Source: Vigna angularis (taxonomy: Eukaryota; Streptophyta; Magnoliopsida; Fabales; Fabaceae). From it: DNA of 64,000 bases. Of the stretch, positions 50,259 to 61,800 are shown in pieces. The number at the start of each line of letters is the position of its first letter. The first letter of the stretch is position 1. The stretch is taken from assembly GCF_016808095.1 (NCBI RefSeq), contig NC_068976.1:20244371-20308370 (forward strand). The letters are read 5' to 3'. The position numbers and the translations under genes are program-made. The notes beneath the pieces were generated by a model that made no database searches, was not told where the DNA came from, and saw only the letters and a program-made list of their open reading frames with translations.

Positions 50259-51558
50259 CAAGTTAAGGACATTTTAAATTTTACTGGCCATTTCCACGAT
50301 TTTTTCAATAAATTCGTATTCGTACCTACAAAAGTAGAAGGCCATTTAGCTCATTATCTACAATTTTCATTTTCATTCTAACACTCATCAAACTATATCT
50401 GCACAAAGTAAGTGCGACCCAACAAAACACAGACTGCAAAATTCAAAGCCTTAACCAGCACAAAGAATACTATTTACTGTACCCCGTTTTCATGCACCAT
50501 CCTTTCAAGTTGGCGACTTGAAACAAAGCTGACCTCCATTTCTTGACCTTCTCAGAGTCCTCACCCATCACATTTTCATGTTCAATCATGGCTTCACAAT
50601 AACTTTTTCTCTGATGCCTTATATCCGACGGTAACACTTTGTAAAAGATGGGGCAAACCAGGTGGTTTTTCATATCCATGCACTCAAGGATCCTCAAAAG
50701 CTCATCAAGAGAGGAAGGGGAACGTGCATAGTTTTCAGAAAAGACAATGATTGAAAGCCTTGATTTTTCAATAACCCCAACAATAGATTGTGAACTATGT
50801 TCCCCATCACTGATGAAAGTATGGTATCCACTTCGGCTCAAAGCATTGTAGAGAAAACCCGTGAAGGAGCGTGTATCTTTTCCACTAAAACTCAGAAAAA
50901 TGCTGTAGCGGGGTAACAACTTGGTCACATGTTGCACAATCCTTTCAATGAATTCATATTCATATTCATATTGGCACCTACAAAAAAAGAAGTTCAAGTT
51001 GTTGCATTTCTTTTTCTGTCAAAGTTTAAACCAGCATTGAATATCCACTGTTCCTTTGTGTTTGATTTAAACATATTTGAAAAAGTATCTGCAAACAAAT
51101 GTATACCACCTTCCTCTTCCAAAACACCATCCCGACAAGTTGGCCACTTGAGCCAAAGCTGACCTCCATTTTTCTACTTTCTCAGAGTCCTTTCCGAATC
51201 TAGCTTCATGGGCAACCATGGCCTCGCCAAAACTACCTTTCAGGTGCCTTACATAGAACGGATCGACTTCGTAAAAGATTGGAAAAACGGCTTGGTTCTT
51301 TGTGTTCATGCAGTCTAGGATGTTAGCAAGTTCATCAAGGCACCAACTGGAAAACGCAAAGTGTTCGGAGAGAACAACGATCGAAATCCTGGATGCTTCC
51401 AAAACGATCGTATATGCAATTTGGTCGGCACCCTTCAACTCGTCATCATCCATGAAAGTTCTGAATCTAGCCTGCTGCAAAGCAGCATAGAGGTTACCTG
51501 TGAGGGTGTGGCGCGTGTCCTTCCCTCTAAAGCACAGAAAAACGTCATAACGCGCCAT
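50259..51558 (-). CDS. Tandem TIR-TIR protein without NB-ARC (gene B)
   Basis: Exons on the minus strand: 51558 to about 51107, 50977-50483 and 50325-50259, about 337 residues. Exon 1 is a whole TIR domain from MARYDVFLCFRGKDTR to VANLSGWCF, with SSWCLDEL holding the expected catalytic Glu (about E76). Exon 2 opens with a linker YEYEYEFIERIVQHVTKLL and runs straight into a second TIR (RYSIFLSFSGKDTRSFTG) with SLDELLRILEC (about E243); the usual Trp-Cys before LDEL is changed to Ser-Ser. Exon 3 holds only YEYEFIEKIVEMASK and stops at TGA. In TNL immune receptors that last word begins the NB-ARC exon, so this gene ends where the NB-ARC would start. Plant TIR domains are NAD-consuming signalling enzymes. 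Both introns interrupt codons after base 2. The exon 1 donor could be three bases earlier. No NB-ARC or LRR is found up to 49.2 kb. Confidence 0.72.
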
Positions 51559-52833
51559 AGCATCGAAATGAAATGAATCAAGAACTCAAACTGAGTGTTA
51601 TTGCGATTACTTAGATGTTCATTGCAGGTTGCAACTTTCCTTCTCTCATGAAATACATGAACATTAATTGATTGGGACCACCAAGTGGCCATTAAACATG
51701 GTTTCTGGAACATGGATCTAAAAATTGTCAATGGAGTTAATTGTCAATAATATCATCCCATCAAGTTGACGACTTTCGGCTGATTTGGATGATATTGCGT
51801 GAAGAGACCGACAAAGGCACGTGAAGAAGAGGTCAAATATTCTCAAAGTAAACAAAAATAAAATGTTTAGGAATCCGATTTGAGTTGTATAATGATTAGA
51901 AAATAGAAACTTGAGTATGAAAATAATATCACAAACAATGGGTTTTAAGATTTTGGGTTGAGGAGTATCAATACTTTCCATCTATGAATTTGAAAGAAAG
52001 ATAAAAAATCTGTTATTCTTGATCAAAGGTTGTGGATGATGAAGGGGAGAAAAAGGCGCAGCATAAACAGAGGGGATATTAAATCTGCATGATATCAGAA
52101 ACTTGGTGACTGTTCATGTTGCAAAAAGGAAAAGAGAAAACCATACAAGGAAGAGGAAAAGAGAAAAAACTCAATGTATAGTCTTATGATATCTATTTTG
52201 CAAGAGGTGCATAGCACCATATATATATATATAATCCTAAAAGGCTCGAACAACAGTATATCGTAGTATCGTGTTAGGATGAACAGCAAAGCAACACTCT
52301 CAGCTTCACGACACTTGGTACCCTTTTGCAGTTTCACATGACAGCTCCATTGATGAAACATGGTATTTTGATAGTGAAATTTTATGTAATCTCACGTATT
52401 TAGGAAGAAGACAATACTTTCTTTTCTTTTTATAGAGCTATCACATCTGTTAATGAAGAACTAAGAACGGATAAAAAACCATATGAAAATTAAAATTGAA
52501 GTTTAAAAATTTAATTGTGTATACTATATTTCTATTTGTGTCTGAGTAGATTACAATGTCTCAACAGCAAGTATTCAAACTCTGATTCATGGAACCTAAG
52601 CTAATGAAAACGTCCATGTGCTAAAATAGCACCACTCATCACAAAAGATGCAGAAAAAACACATCAGACCTCAAGAATTAAACGAGATTTAAAAGGAATA
52701 CAAAAAACCATTGGAACTGCAACAGGGTGCAGAAACAACACTTATAAGCACAATTCAAGGATTGTTACTGATGCCACTATCAGTTGCTTACACAGAGCTC
52801 CACGACATGTATATTTTGACAGTCTTCATTTAT
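51559..52833. other. Spacer between the two TIR-TIR genes
   Basis: Promoter and 5' region of gene B and 3' flank of gene A. Only short frames without domains; a TA run near 52220. No NB-ARC or LRR piece was found. Confidence 0.45.
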
Positions 52834-54221
52834 TCATTGTTCTCCGTAGCTGTCATTGGAACAAGGAAAGGAGTTGTTATATGCTTCCTCATCTTCAATA
52901 TTAATGAGCCGTTCCACAATCCTTTCTATAGATTCATGATGGAACCTGCAAAAGTACAAGACCTTTTAATACATTTATCTGCATTTTTTCTCCTAATTAG
53001 GACTTTATGCATCTCATCGGAGCAAAAATGTTAAGCTCCACTGATCAATCTTCTAACTAATGTATTGTGCTGTACAAAAACAACACACAATACCTCATGT
53101 CTCGGACAATCACTGTTTCTTGTTTAGCATTTGGATGGCTATTGTTTTTTATTTTTTCTGTAAGTTTTACTACTTCTGTATTTCAATTTCACAAAACATT
53201 CCAACAAACACCAATTATAAATACAGTAATAAAATTTAACATTACAGACTCATTTTCACTGAGATGCTCTCCTTCCAAGTTGGTGATTTGAGACAAAGCA
53301 CACCAGGTGGAATATCCATAGTTTTCAGAGAACACAACAATTGAAACCCTTGAACTTTCTATTGCTCCCATTAGCTTTTGAGAAATTTGGTTCCCACCCT
53401 CCAATTCTTCATCGTCCATGAAGATTTTGAATCCCTCTCGGCGAAGGGCATTGTATAGAAAACCTGTGAGAGTGTAGCGGGTATCCTCTCCACAAAAACT
53501 CAGAAAAACATCATATCTTGACAGGCATTGCACGGCTGCTTCCACAATCTTTCGGATGAATTTATATTCGTATTTGTGCCTATAAAACCACAAACCCTTC
53601 GAAAATTCATAAGAAGATAAAAGGGTAAGTCATTCAGAAGTGATTCTATGATGTGCCAGTACAGATCAATTCATGAAAATAATCATACCCCTTTTGGTAA
53701 AACCATCCACTCAAGTTGCTGACTTCAGCCAAAGCTGCTCTCCATTTATTCATCCTCTCTGGGGAATAATATCTTTCTTCAAATCTATTAATGGCTTGTT
53801 CATATCTACCTCTCTGAAATCTTACGTCAGTCGGTTCCACTCCGTAAAAGATTGGCCATACGAGTTGGTTGGTCCTCATCCTACACTCAAGGATGGCCAC
53901 AAGTTCATCGAGACGTTTTGAGGAGGATGCATATTCTGGGGAGAAAACAACGATGGAAATCTTTGACGTTTGTATTGCTTTAAGAGCAGAGGGTGAAATA
54001 TTGGTGTCATCATCAGGTTCATATTCATGTTCTCTGAAAAGGGTCTTAATTCTCTTGCTGCGCAAAGCATTAAAGAGATTACCAGTGAAGGTGTAGCGAA
54101 CATCTTTTCCACCAAGACTGAGGAAAACATCAAAGTTTTTTCGTTCACTGGATGGATGAGAAACAGTGGCACCACCAGAAGGGTCTTGTTGACTCAGTCT
54201 ATTGTAACTTTCTGCCTCCAT
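52834..54221 (-). CDS. Tandem TIR-TIR protein without NB-ARC; second TIR internally deleted (gene A)
   Basis: Modelled exons on the minus strand are 54221-53689, 53579-53250 and 52945-52834, about 324 residues. Exon 1 is a TIR with a 30-residue leader (MEAESYNRLSQQDPSGG..): NFDVFLSLGGKDVRYTFTGN and, further on, SISIVVFS-like text and KRLDELVAILEC (Glu about E106), ending LSGWFYQKG. Exon 2 opens with HKYEYKFIRKIVEAAVQCLS and a second TIR (RYDVFLSFCGEDTRYTLTG), which goes well to SENYGYSTWC and then jumps to ALSQITNLEGEHLSE. About 60 residues expected between WC and the final helix, including LDEL with the catalytic Glu, are absent, without a frame break. Exon 3 (FHHESIERIVERLINIEDEE) is a further linker copy that stops at TGA. 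The exon 2 donor (GA|GTCTGT) is weak; reading on would add about 20 residues to a stop. It may be a pseudogene, but no stop interrupts the model. Confidence 0.6.
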
Positions 54222-54292
54222 TCTCCGGTTTAGCGTTGTGTTCAGAATGAATCATAATTTGAAAGGAAATTGAAAGTAAGTTAACTGTTATT

Positions 54293-54400
54293 GTACGAAT
54301 TTGAAAAAGAGGAAGAGTGAATTTATAAATAAAATTGGTGAAAGTTGTACGAATTTGAAAAAGAGGAAGAGTGAATTTATAAATAAAATTGGTGAAAGTT
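54293..54400 (-). promoter_or_regulatory. Perfect 54-bp tandem duplication carrying a TATA-like box upstream of gene A
   Basis: Units 54293-54346 and 54347-54400 are identical. Each holds TTTATAAATAAAATT, which on the minus strand reads AATTTTATTTATAAA, a good TATA-type box. They lie about 100 and 155 bp upstream of the gene A start codon, so the core promoter appears to be doubled. Confidence 0.7.
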
Positions 54401-54699
54401 AGAGTAAGATTTTGATTTATACAATAGATAAAATAAATTTAATTGATAGAAATTAAAAATTATTAAAATGTTTTTAGTGGTAAAAATAATATAAAATTAT
54501 ATTTATTAATAATATATTTAATGGTTAAATTATTATAAGAAGGAAAAATATAATTTAGTATGATATAATTTTTTGTTATTGACAATAAAAGAAGTATAAA
54601 ATTTTTTGAATTAAAATAAAAATAAAGTTGATGTAATGTAACAAATTAAAAAATAAGTTCATGTAATACCATCATCCAATAGTTGAGGTTAGCGAATTG

Positions 54700-55690
54700 A
54701 CACTTTATGTCCATAGATAAGTTGGTTTGACTATTTTTAATTCGTTGAACATGCTTTTTTATTTGTTTCATATCTTGCATTCTGTTTTGTAAGTTTTGTA
54801 CTTCTTTCACATTTGAGTCATCATATGAGGATTTGAAGGATATGGAAAATGTTCAACATGTTTATCATGTTGAGGAATTTGATCTTGTGGTTGTCCTTCG
54901 TCTTCATTAACATCGAGGATCTGCTGCCAAACACCATTGACATTGACAATATTCATCCTCTTCAAAAAATTGGCAGAAATGTTGTTTGGTCTCAATTTGA
55001 GTGATGACGTCAACATCAAGATGTACTCCACTATATTGCACTATTTGGGTAATCAATACACCATATTGTAGATGTGTCATCGACCTTGCATTTAAGCATA
55101 TGTTGCATTATGTGATGAGACCAATTGATAAATATATTATTTCTAGCATGCATAACATAAGGATATCTTCTTGCAACAATTTTGCATAATTTGCAGCTCG
55201 TGGAGTCAACATATGAACGACAACCTAATGCAGAAGTTTGTCATTAATGTTCAACCAACCGTTTTCATAGTAGCCAATATAATGTTGCAATCATAGGAAA
55301 AGTCATCTGGTATATTTTCGAAGGACAATTTTTGACCCTCGTATTTTAAATGGGCAACATTCAACCAATCATTTGGTCTCAACTTATTTTGTTCACCTCA
55401 CTATGAAGATATCCATTTGTTGATATCCTTATATTTGAATAGAAGACTTTTACCAAATTTAGATAGAAGGGTTGGTCCAATGATACAAAATTTGATACGC
55501 CTTGAAATACAAGATGATGATAAAAATAAAGTCTAGAGGTCGCAAATGAATCAAAATTCATAACTTTTAGGACCGCAAGATTTCTTGTATAGAAATAAGC
55601 TGTGTAGTGCTCCATGTGATGACTATCACACTGAAGAAACGACATTGGTACAAAAACAGCGTATAACGTCACGCGTTCAACGTCCAACCG
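54700..55690 (-). pseudogene. Degenerate plant transposon protein (Transposase_32-type domain)
   Basis: Minus-strand pieces in shifting frames resemble the plant-specific putative transposon protein domain often found beside LTR elements: VMNFDSFATSRLYFYHH, FYLNLVKVFYSNI with STNGYLHSEV (55560-55380), then MLTPRAANYAKLLQEDILM and LQYGVLITQIVQYSGVHLDV (55230-55000) with EEDEYCQC after it. Stops and shifts separate the pieces, so it is not functional. The name of the domain is from memory of such alignments. Confidence 0.5.
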
Positions 55691-56740
55691 CTAAATAGCC
55701 AATGTTAAAAATGACCGGTGACATTTTTGTAAATAAATGCAATTATTAGATGTCGTTTAAAACTCTAATTCGACGTCAATTTGTTATAAGACGTCGAATA
55801 TTTAGAAGTTTGATGACCTATTGGATAAATATTGCAAAAATGTTTGGCCCGAAGGTGAAAATATACTTACGTATGACGTCGAATGCCCTAGAATTAGACG
55901 TCAAAAGGTTATAAAACGTCGAATGCCCTAGCGTTAGACGTCAAAATGTTAGCGAATTCAATAAAAATTTGAGCGGGAGATTGAAAATTCATTCACTTTA
56001 TCTTAACGCACGAGACCCTTTTCTCTGCTCAAACTTTTCTCAAACGAAGTTTGACAGTCATCATATGTAATATTTCTTTCATTTGATAAAAATGCATGTT
56101 AATTAACTACTTTAGGTATGATTTTCATTTGTTTTGACCGATTATTTTCATGTTCTTGTCTTTCATAGGCGCATTCTAATTTCTCTCTCACGGGTGCCAA
56201 CACTTTATTCCGACGAACCTACCTTTTGAAGATTAGTTTTCGTTTTCGTTTTCGTTTTGAAGAACTTATTTGTTAAACTTGTTTGTTGTTATTGTTTGAT
56301 TGAACTTGTTTATTGTTGTTGTTTGGTTGAAGTTGTTTTTCGTTGTTGTTTGGTTGAACTTGTTTGTTGTTGTTGTTTGTTGTTGATACTACACTACACG
56401 TTCATAGTTCGTACTTTATAAAATATCAAAAACTGAAATTTATTGTTTTTCTTTTTTCTGTTTTTCAGGTCTTCGTAGAGATGTAAAAAAAGGAATCGCA
56501 ATTAATTAAACAAAAAAATAAAATTCGACGTTAATTAACATAAAGTCAAATTTTTTAAATTCGACGTTAATTAAGATAAAGTCAAATTTTTTAAATTCGA
56601 CGTTAATTAACATAAAGTCAAATTTTTTAAATTCGACGTCAATTTAACATCTCCTGATATGATGTTGAATTACTTCTGATATGATGTCGACCTTGAATTC
56701 AACGCAAAAGGTAATAGTTGGTTCTTTTGCTTTACAACTT
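55690..56740. repeat. Repeat region rich in ACGTC words, with 35-bp and TTG-type tandem repeats
   Basis: ACGTCGAAT and TTAGACGTC alternate at 55780-55945. (GTTTTC)n lies at 56236-56258 and TTGTTGTT/GTTTGGTTGAACTTG repeats at 56275-56395. At 56520-56650 a unit of about 35 bp with TTCGACGTTAATTAACATAA and AGTCAAATTTTTT is repeated three to four times. Such motif crowding is typical of the ends of legume DNA transposons such as CACTA, but no CACTA terminus or transposase was found. Confidence 0.55.
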
Positions 56741-56749
56741 CTTCCCGTC

Positions 56750-58590
56750 CTTTTGACACTAATAATGCAGCAATAACTTAAAAGAAAACAAGGACAAAAT
56801 TTGAATTATATATATGCAGAATACATTATACTAACAAAATAATTTTAAGAACTTCATATAAACTTCTAATTAACAACTATATGCACAATACATTCAACAT
56901 ACAAATACTATCAAAATAATGCACACTTATAGTAATAGTAATTGAACAGCCATAATATTACACGTACCTGTTGAAGACTTATGAAATTATATAGCCAACA
57001 AGGAAGATATTTTGAAAGAGCTACCACCCAAAACTCAAAGAACCACTAATAGAGTATAGATGCTCCAACAAAGCACCAGGGAAGGAAAATAACGAGAACC
57101 ACGACAGATCTACCACGAAATAACTTCCAATATACAATAAATGCTCCAAGAACGCAGTAAGGAAGCTACGAGCACCGGCCAAATATATAGCAAGCAATCA
57201 TAAAATCCACCCTCATTGGCAAAAAAACACCCACCACCACACAATAACCCACTAAAACTTCAAAGAAATACCTCCAACAACAACCACAGATGGATCTCGT
57301 CCACACACCAACTTCACAACTGCAACAGAGATCAACTTGTTCAAAGATCAACCTTCACACCTACACCAACATAACCAGTGAATCTGCCTCTACAAGTAAG
57401 ATCCAACACAACCAACTCGTCAGCCTCTCCAACAGATCTCCACCACAGATGCAAAACCTTCATAGCCATGTCCACGTACACCACGCTTCCTCTTCCTAAA
57501 ACCTGTAACATACAATTAGAAGAATGTGTTGCCATTAAAAGCTTCGTCTCCCCCTACTTCTCGCTACATGACCCGTGGAAGTCCCTGCTACATGAACCAT
57601 GGAAAACATTGAAGATTGAAGATGTATCCATGGAAGTCGTAGTTGCGTCAAGCAAAGAGAACTCTAAGATTGTCACTCGTTGGAACCGGATGCAATTCAT
57701 ACTGGAACCGGCTACGCTAATGGTTATGACTACGCATGAAGGTGGAACCGGCTACGCTAATGGTTATGACTACGCATGAAGGTGGAACCGGATATTGCCA
57801 CTGGAACCAGATACATAGCTTCTTGGAACCGCTGTTGGGACCTTAAAGAACATGAAAATGGAATTGGACCCATTTATCCTTTTCCTCTCTATAAATTCCC
57901 ACACTAAGAAAATGGTACATCATAGTATTCACATGTCATGTATCAACAAACTTAACTATATATCTGTTTTTAAAAAGGATTTATTTTAGACTTCGGAATC
58001 TATTATAATTTTAATATTTTTAATTAAATTTTTATTATTTTATTTTATTTATTAAATACTCAAAAAAGTATAATTTTTAATTAAATTCTACCATTTAATT
58101 TTTTATTAATTGGATGGCATAATTATTATTTTATCATTTTTTTTCTTATTTATCTCCATTTAGTAAAATAAATGAAATTTTATGATTAGTAAAATAAATG
58201 AAATTTTATGATTAATAAAATAATTAAATGAATTAAAAAATATAATATAAATTTAATTAAAGATACTCAAATGCATCAATCTATGAAAATTTAATTAAGT
58301 TTTAGTTTTTATTAATCTGAAGGTTATTCCGAGAAGGACTCTCTTTCTAATTTCTTCTTGTATATACTAAACTTCATTAATTTCTTGCATCGTCTTTTAA
58401 ATCCTATCTGCCTATCAAATCATTTATACTTTAAAATCATGTTTATTTATAAATTTCACATCACTAATTTATTTTTATATATTTCATGGTTGTTTTTAAT
58501 TCAAAATCCCACCAATTTTAAAAATTCATGAGATTAATAATTAAATATATAATGAAAACAGTAATTGCGATAAAATATTTTATTTTCCCA
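56750..58590. other. Non-coding interval with mixed composition and small tandem repeats
   Basis: 56960-57900 is less AT-rich and looks like part of an unidentified repeat; a 133-codon plus frame at 57378-57779 has no known domain. 57900-58590 is AT-rich and has a 26-bp unit repeated about twice at 58162-58216. Confidence 0.4.
57704..57783 (+). repeat. 40-bp perfect tandem duplication
   Basis: The unit beginning GGAACCGGCTACGCTAATGG occurs at 57704 and 57744; a partial third copy GGAACCGG follows. Confidence 0.9.
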
Positions 58591-58623
58591 ACAAAATGTT
58601 TGAAAGAAGATACTTATAACAAC

Positions 58624-58732
58624 GATAAGCACACACACGGATGACATCGTTATGTTTTCATTCCAAAAAACAAAATTGATAAGCACACACAAGGATGACA
58701 TCATTATGTTTTCATGCCAAAAAAAATTGAAC
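58624..58732. repeat. 54-bp tandem duplication beyond the RH32 3' end
   Basis: GATAAGCACACACACGGATG starts at 58624 and, with small changes, again at 58678. It is 90-200 bp past the RH32 stop codon and may be in its 3' UTR. Confidence 0.8.
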
Positions 58733-58819
58733 TGGCCGCAAAATTTCATTGTTCCTGAAAGCTCTTCTATAAAGTTCCAAAATTTGATCTATTTTTCACC
58801 TGTTTATATTCTGCACATC

Positions 58820-61800
58820 CTATGAGTGCATAGAATTTAATAATTTCAAAGCCAGAGCTTCTTGCTCCTCCAAAGTAACCGCACTCGAACTTGTAGGTGA
58901 ATTCCCTGCGATTTCATTTCTTTCACCCTCATCACTGTCACTATCAAAGTATACTTTATTCTTTTTATGCCGTCTATTAACAGTTTCGTCTCTTTCTGAC
59001 CCAGAATTATCATCTTGGTCCTCCTCTTCCTCATTCCCAGCTTTCCATTTCATCTTCTGCTTTATTCTTTTTTCCCTAAGCCGCTGACGCTCTATAAGCT
59101 TGTCTTCCTTGTCAGCCTTCTTCAAATCATCGCGCATCCTTCTATAGTATTCAGCTTTTTGTTCTGTATGATGACATAAAGACAGATGTGTCAAAAATCC
59201 AAGAACACACATTTTAGTTAACTATTTCAATGCTATAAAGTATGGCAAGATCGTACCAAGGTCAGATTCTTGAATTCAAGAATAATTCAGAAAATACAAA
59301 ATAATTTTCTAATTGATAAACGAGTAGTTGAATCGTATATTTCCTGATTTAAAAAAAATTGAAAACCATGCATTGAGAATTTGAGGTCCTAGCTGGCTTC
59401 AATGAAAGTCTTACACATGTAAGAGTAGCAATTTCACCATGTAAAATTATTACTAAGATTTAGAACTTAGAAGGGATATACCTGGGTCAAGCAGCAACGC
59501 TTCTTTGCCACTTTGTGTGTCAGCTATCCTGGCTAGCGGGGGAAGTGTGTTGCCTTCATCATCAAAGACAACCCTGGTCCCCACTGGCCTATGTACATTA
59601 ATCTTGAGCTTCTTTTTCTTCAATACACGAGTTGCTGGTCTGCACAAGAAATAACAAAATTGATAAAAACAATAAATTTGAAGCTCCACATAAATGGCTC
59701 TCACCAAGAAACATGACAAATGGAATTTTATGTCCAACAATAAGTTTGAACTTTTTATTAGCCATCATAGGATTTTTTATTTAAAGGTCATTCTGCCTCA
59801 GCAGTTCAAAACAAGAAGGTCCAGCCCCTTCAATAACCATATAAAAGGAAACCAACGCAGAATTATCAGAATGTAATCTAAATTTTTTATCCCTACCACT
59901 GAAAACACATAAACATACATTATTTCTTCAATTTCAGATGACTTCACTTTGTCTTCATTTGCAGGATCTGCTAACTGAAAAAGATCATTTTCGATTTCTT
60001 CATCCTTGAAAGGATCTGTGTCTATCTTGTTTCTAGAAACCTCCAAGACATTTTTCTCACTTGAATCTTCTGGTTCAACTAAAATTGATTTTGTTGACGC
60101 AGCTTTAGATTTAATTTTCTGGTTAAGAAAACGGATTTTTGGAGTCATTGGTAAACCTAATGACGCCGAATACTCGTTAATAGGCAGTTTCATAACATCA
60201 AATATGTCTTTATCCTTTTGTATATGGATGGATCTCAAATATGTGATGAACGCCCTCTGAGCCCGATGCTGCAGGTCTGGATATTTAACCAGTAAAGACG
60301 CCAACAGAGTAGAAACTGGTTGCAGTCGTTCTTGCCTTGGCTGAATAATCAACAATTACAAAAGCATGAAAATAAGATGTCAGAAACAGCAAAAGACGGA
60401 ACAGAGCCAGATATAAAACTGAAAATCTGATGTTAAAATGAAGATTGAAATTGCACGTCTACTAATAACTTTCAGGGAAAACTTACCTTAGTAAAATGCA
60501 CTGGAACCTTTGCTGCTTTTAACTTTTCAAGCATTTGCATTTCAGAAGGCAACAGAAATAAAACCGACTTTCCACCAGATTTATATCGAGCTGTGCGACC
60601 AACTCTATGTATGTAAGAAGCTACATTTTCAGGACAATCAACCTACAAATGCAAGAGAGAATCAATACTTAGACCATAAGACTTGCTACAAGACAGAAAA
60701 CACAAGAATGAGACTCACCTGAACAACCCAGTCAACTGCCTTATTAAAATCAAGGCCTCTTGCGGCCACATCAGTTGAGAAGAGAACTGAGCGCTTCTCA
60801 CAAAACTCAGAATATATTGCCATTCTTCTTTCCTGTTTCATCCTCCCATGAAGGCACTTCAATGGAATGCCAGGGTGCAGTTTCTTAAATGCTTCAAAGA
60901 CAAATTTTACCTATTAATAAGGGATGACAACATTATGGTAGATGGTCAATCTCAAGAATTTTGCACCCAAAAAATACAAAATTGAATCAATCGAATCCAG
61001 AGATCAACAAAACTCCTTTTTAAACATAGAATTCCCCCCAGTTTCCATTTGAAATCTTATGAGCACAAAGGCATTTAAAAACTTTCTCACTACAATAACC
61101 ATGATTAGAACAAAGGAAACCATAAAGAAGCTCCATGAATGTTGACAACATCCTTTGCAGTTACACATGCAATAATGAAAATGTTTACTAAGCTACTGAG
61201 TATGAAACTAACCAGTTAACTTTCCGTTTCAATGATTAAACAAATTGCAATATCTCATTCCCTCAAACTACATAATATTCTTGGAAAGGATGACAAGCTA
61301 GTAGCCATGCATTTGGTTAATCATCAACGGAGCACTTTTCAGGTGGCATGACAGTAAAATTGTAATAGAAGCTTACAACATGATTCCCTTCAGGAAAAGG
61401 AACTTCTTTAACAGGAAAGAAAAGAGGAGCTACCTGTTTACAGCTTGAAAGAAAGACAAGTATTTTTGACTGTAGATGAGATTTTATGAAACTCCACAGC
61501 ATATCTAACTTTTGTTCAAGGGGAACAATCATCACAATTTGCTTCAACAGAGAAGGAGTGGCTGTCACTGATTCTTCATGCACACTCAGATACTCTGGAT
61601 CCTTCAAACTTAGTCTGGCAAGATCTTGAATTGACTTTGTTTGAGTTGCAGAGAAAAGCAAGGTTTGTCTTCGCTTTGGTAGTTGAGAAATGATTGCATT
61701 TAGTTCCCTTTTGAACCCACTGTCTAGAATGCGATCAGCCTCGTCTAGCACCAAAACCTATACCAGGAAGACCATTCAATCATCATTAAATAAGTACTTT

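Noticed and set aside
50076..50261. Possible NB-ARC or LRR continuation of TIR gene B
   Set aside because: No P-loop, kinase-2, GLPL or LxxLxL pattern could be read in it.
57378..57779. 133-codon plus frame as a gene
   Set aside because: It spans a 40-bp tandem duplication not divisible by three, has no known domain, and sits in repeat-like DNA.
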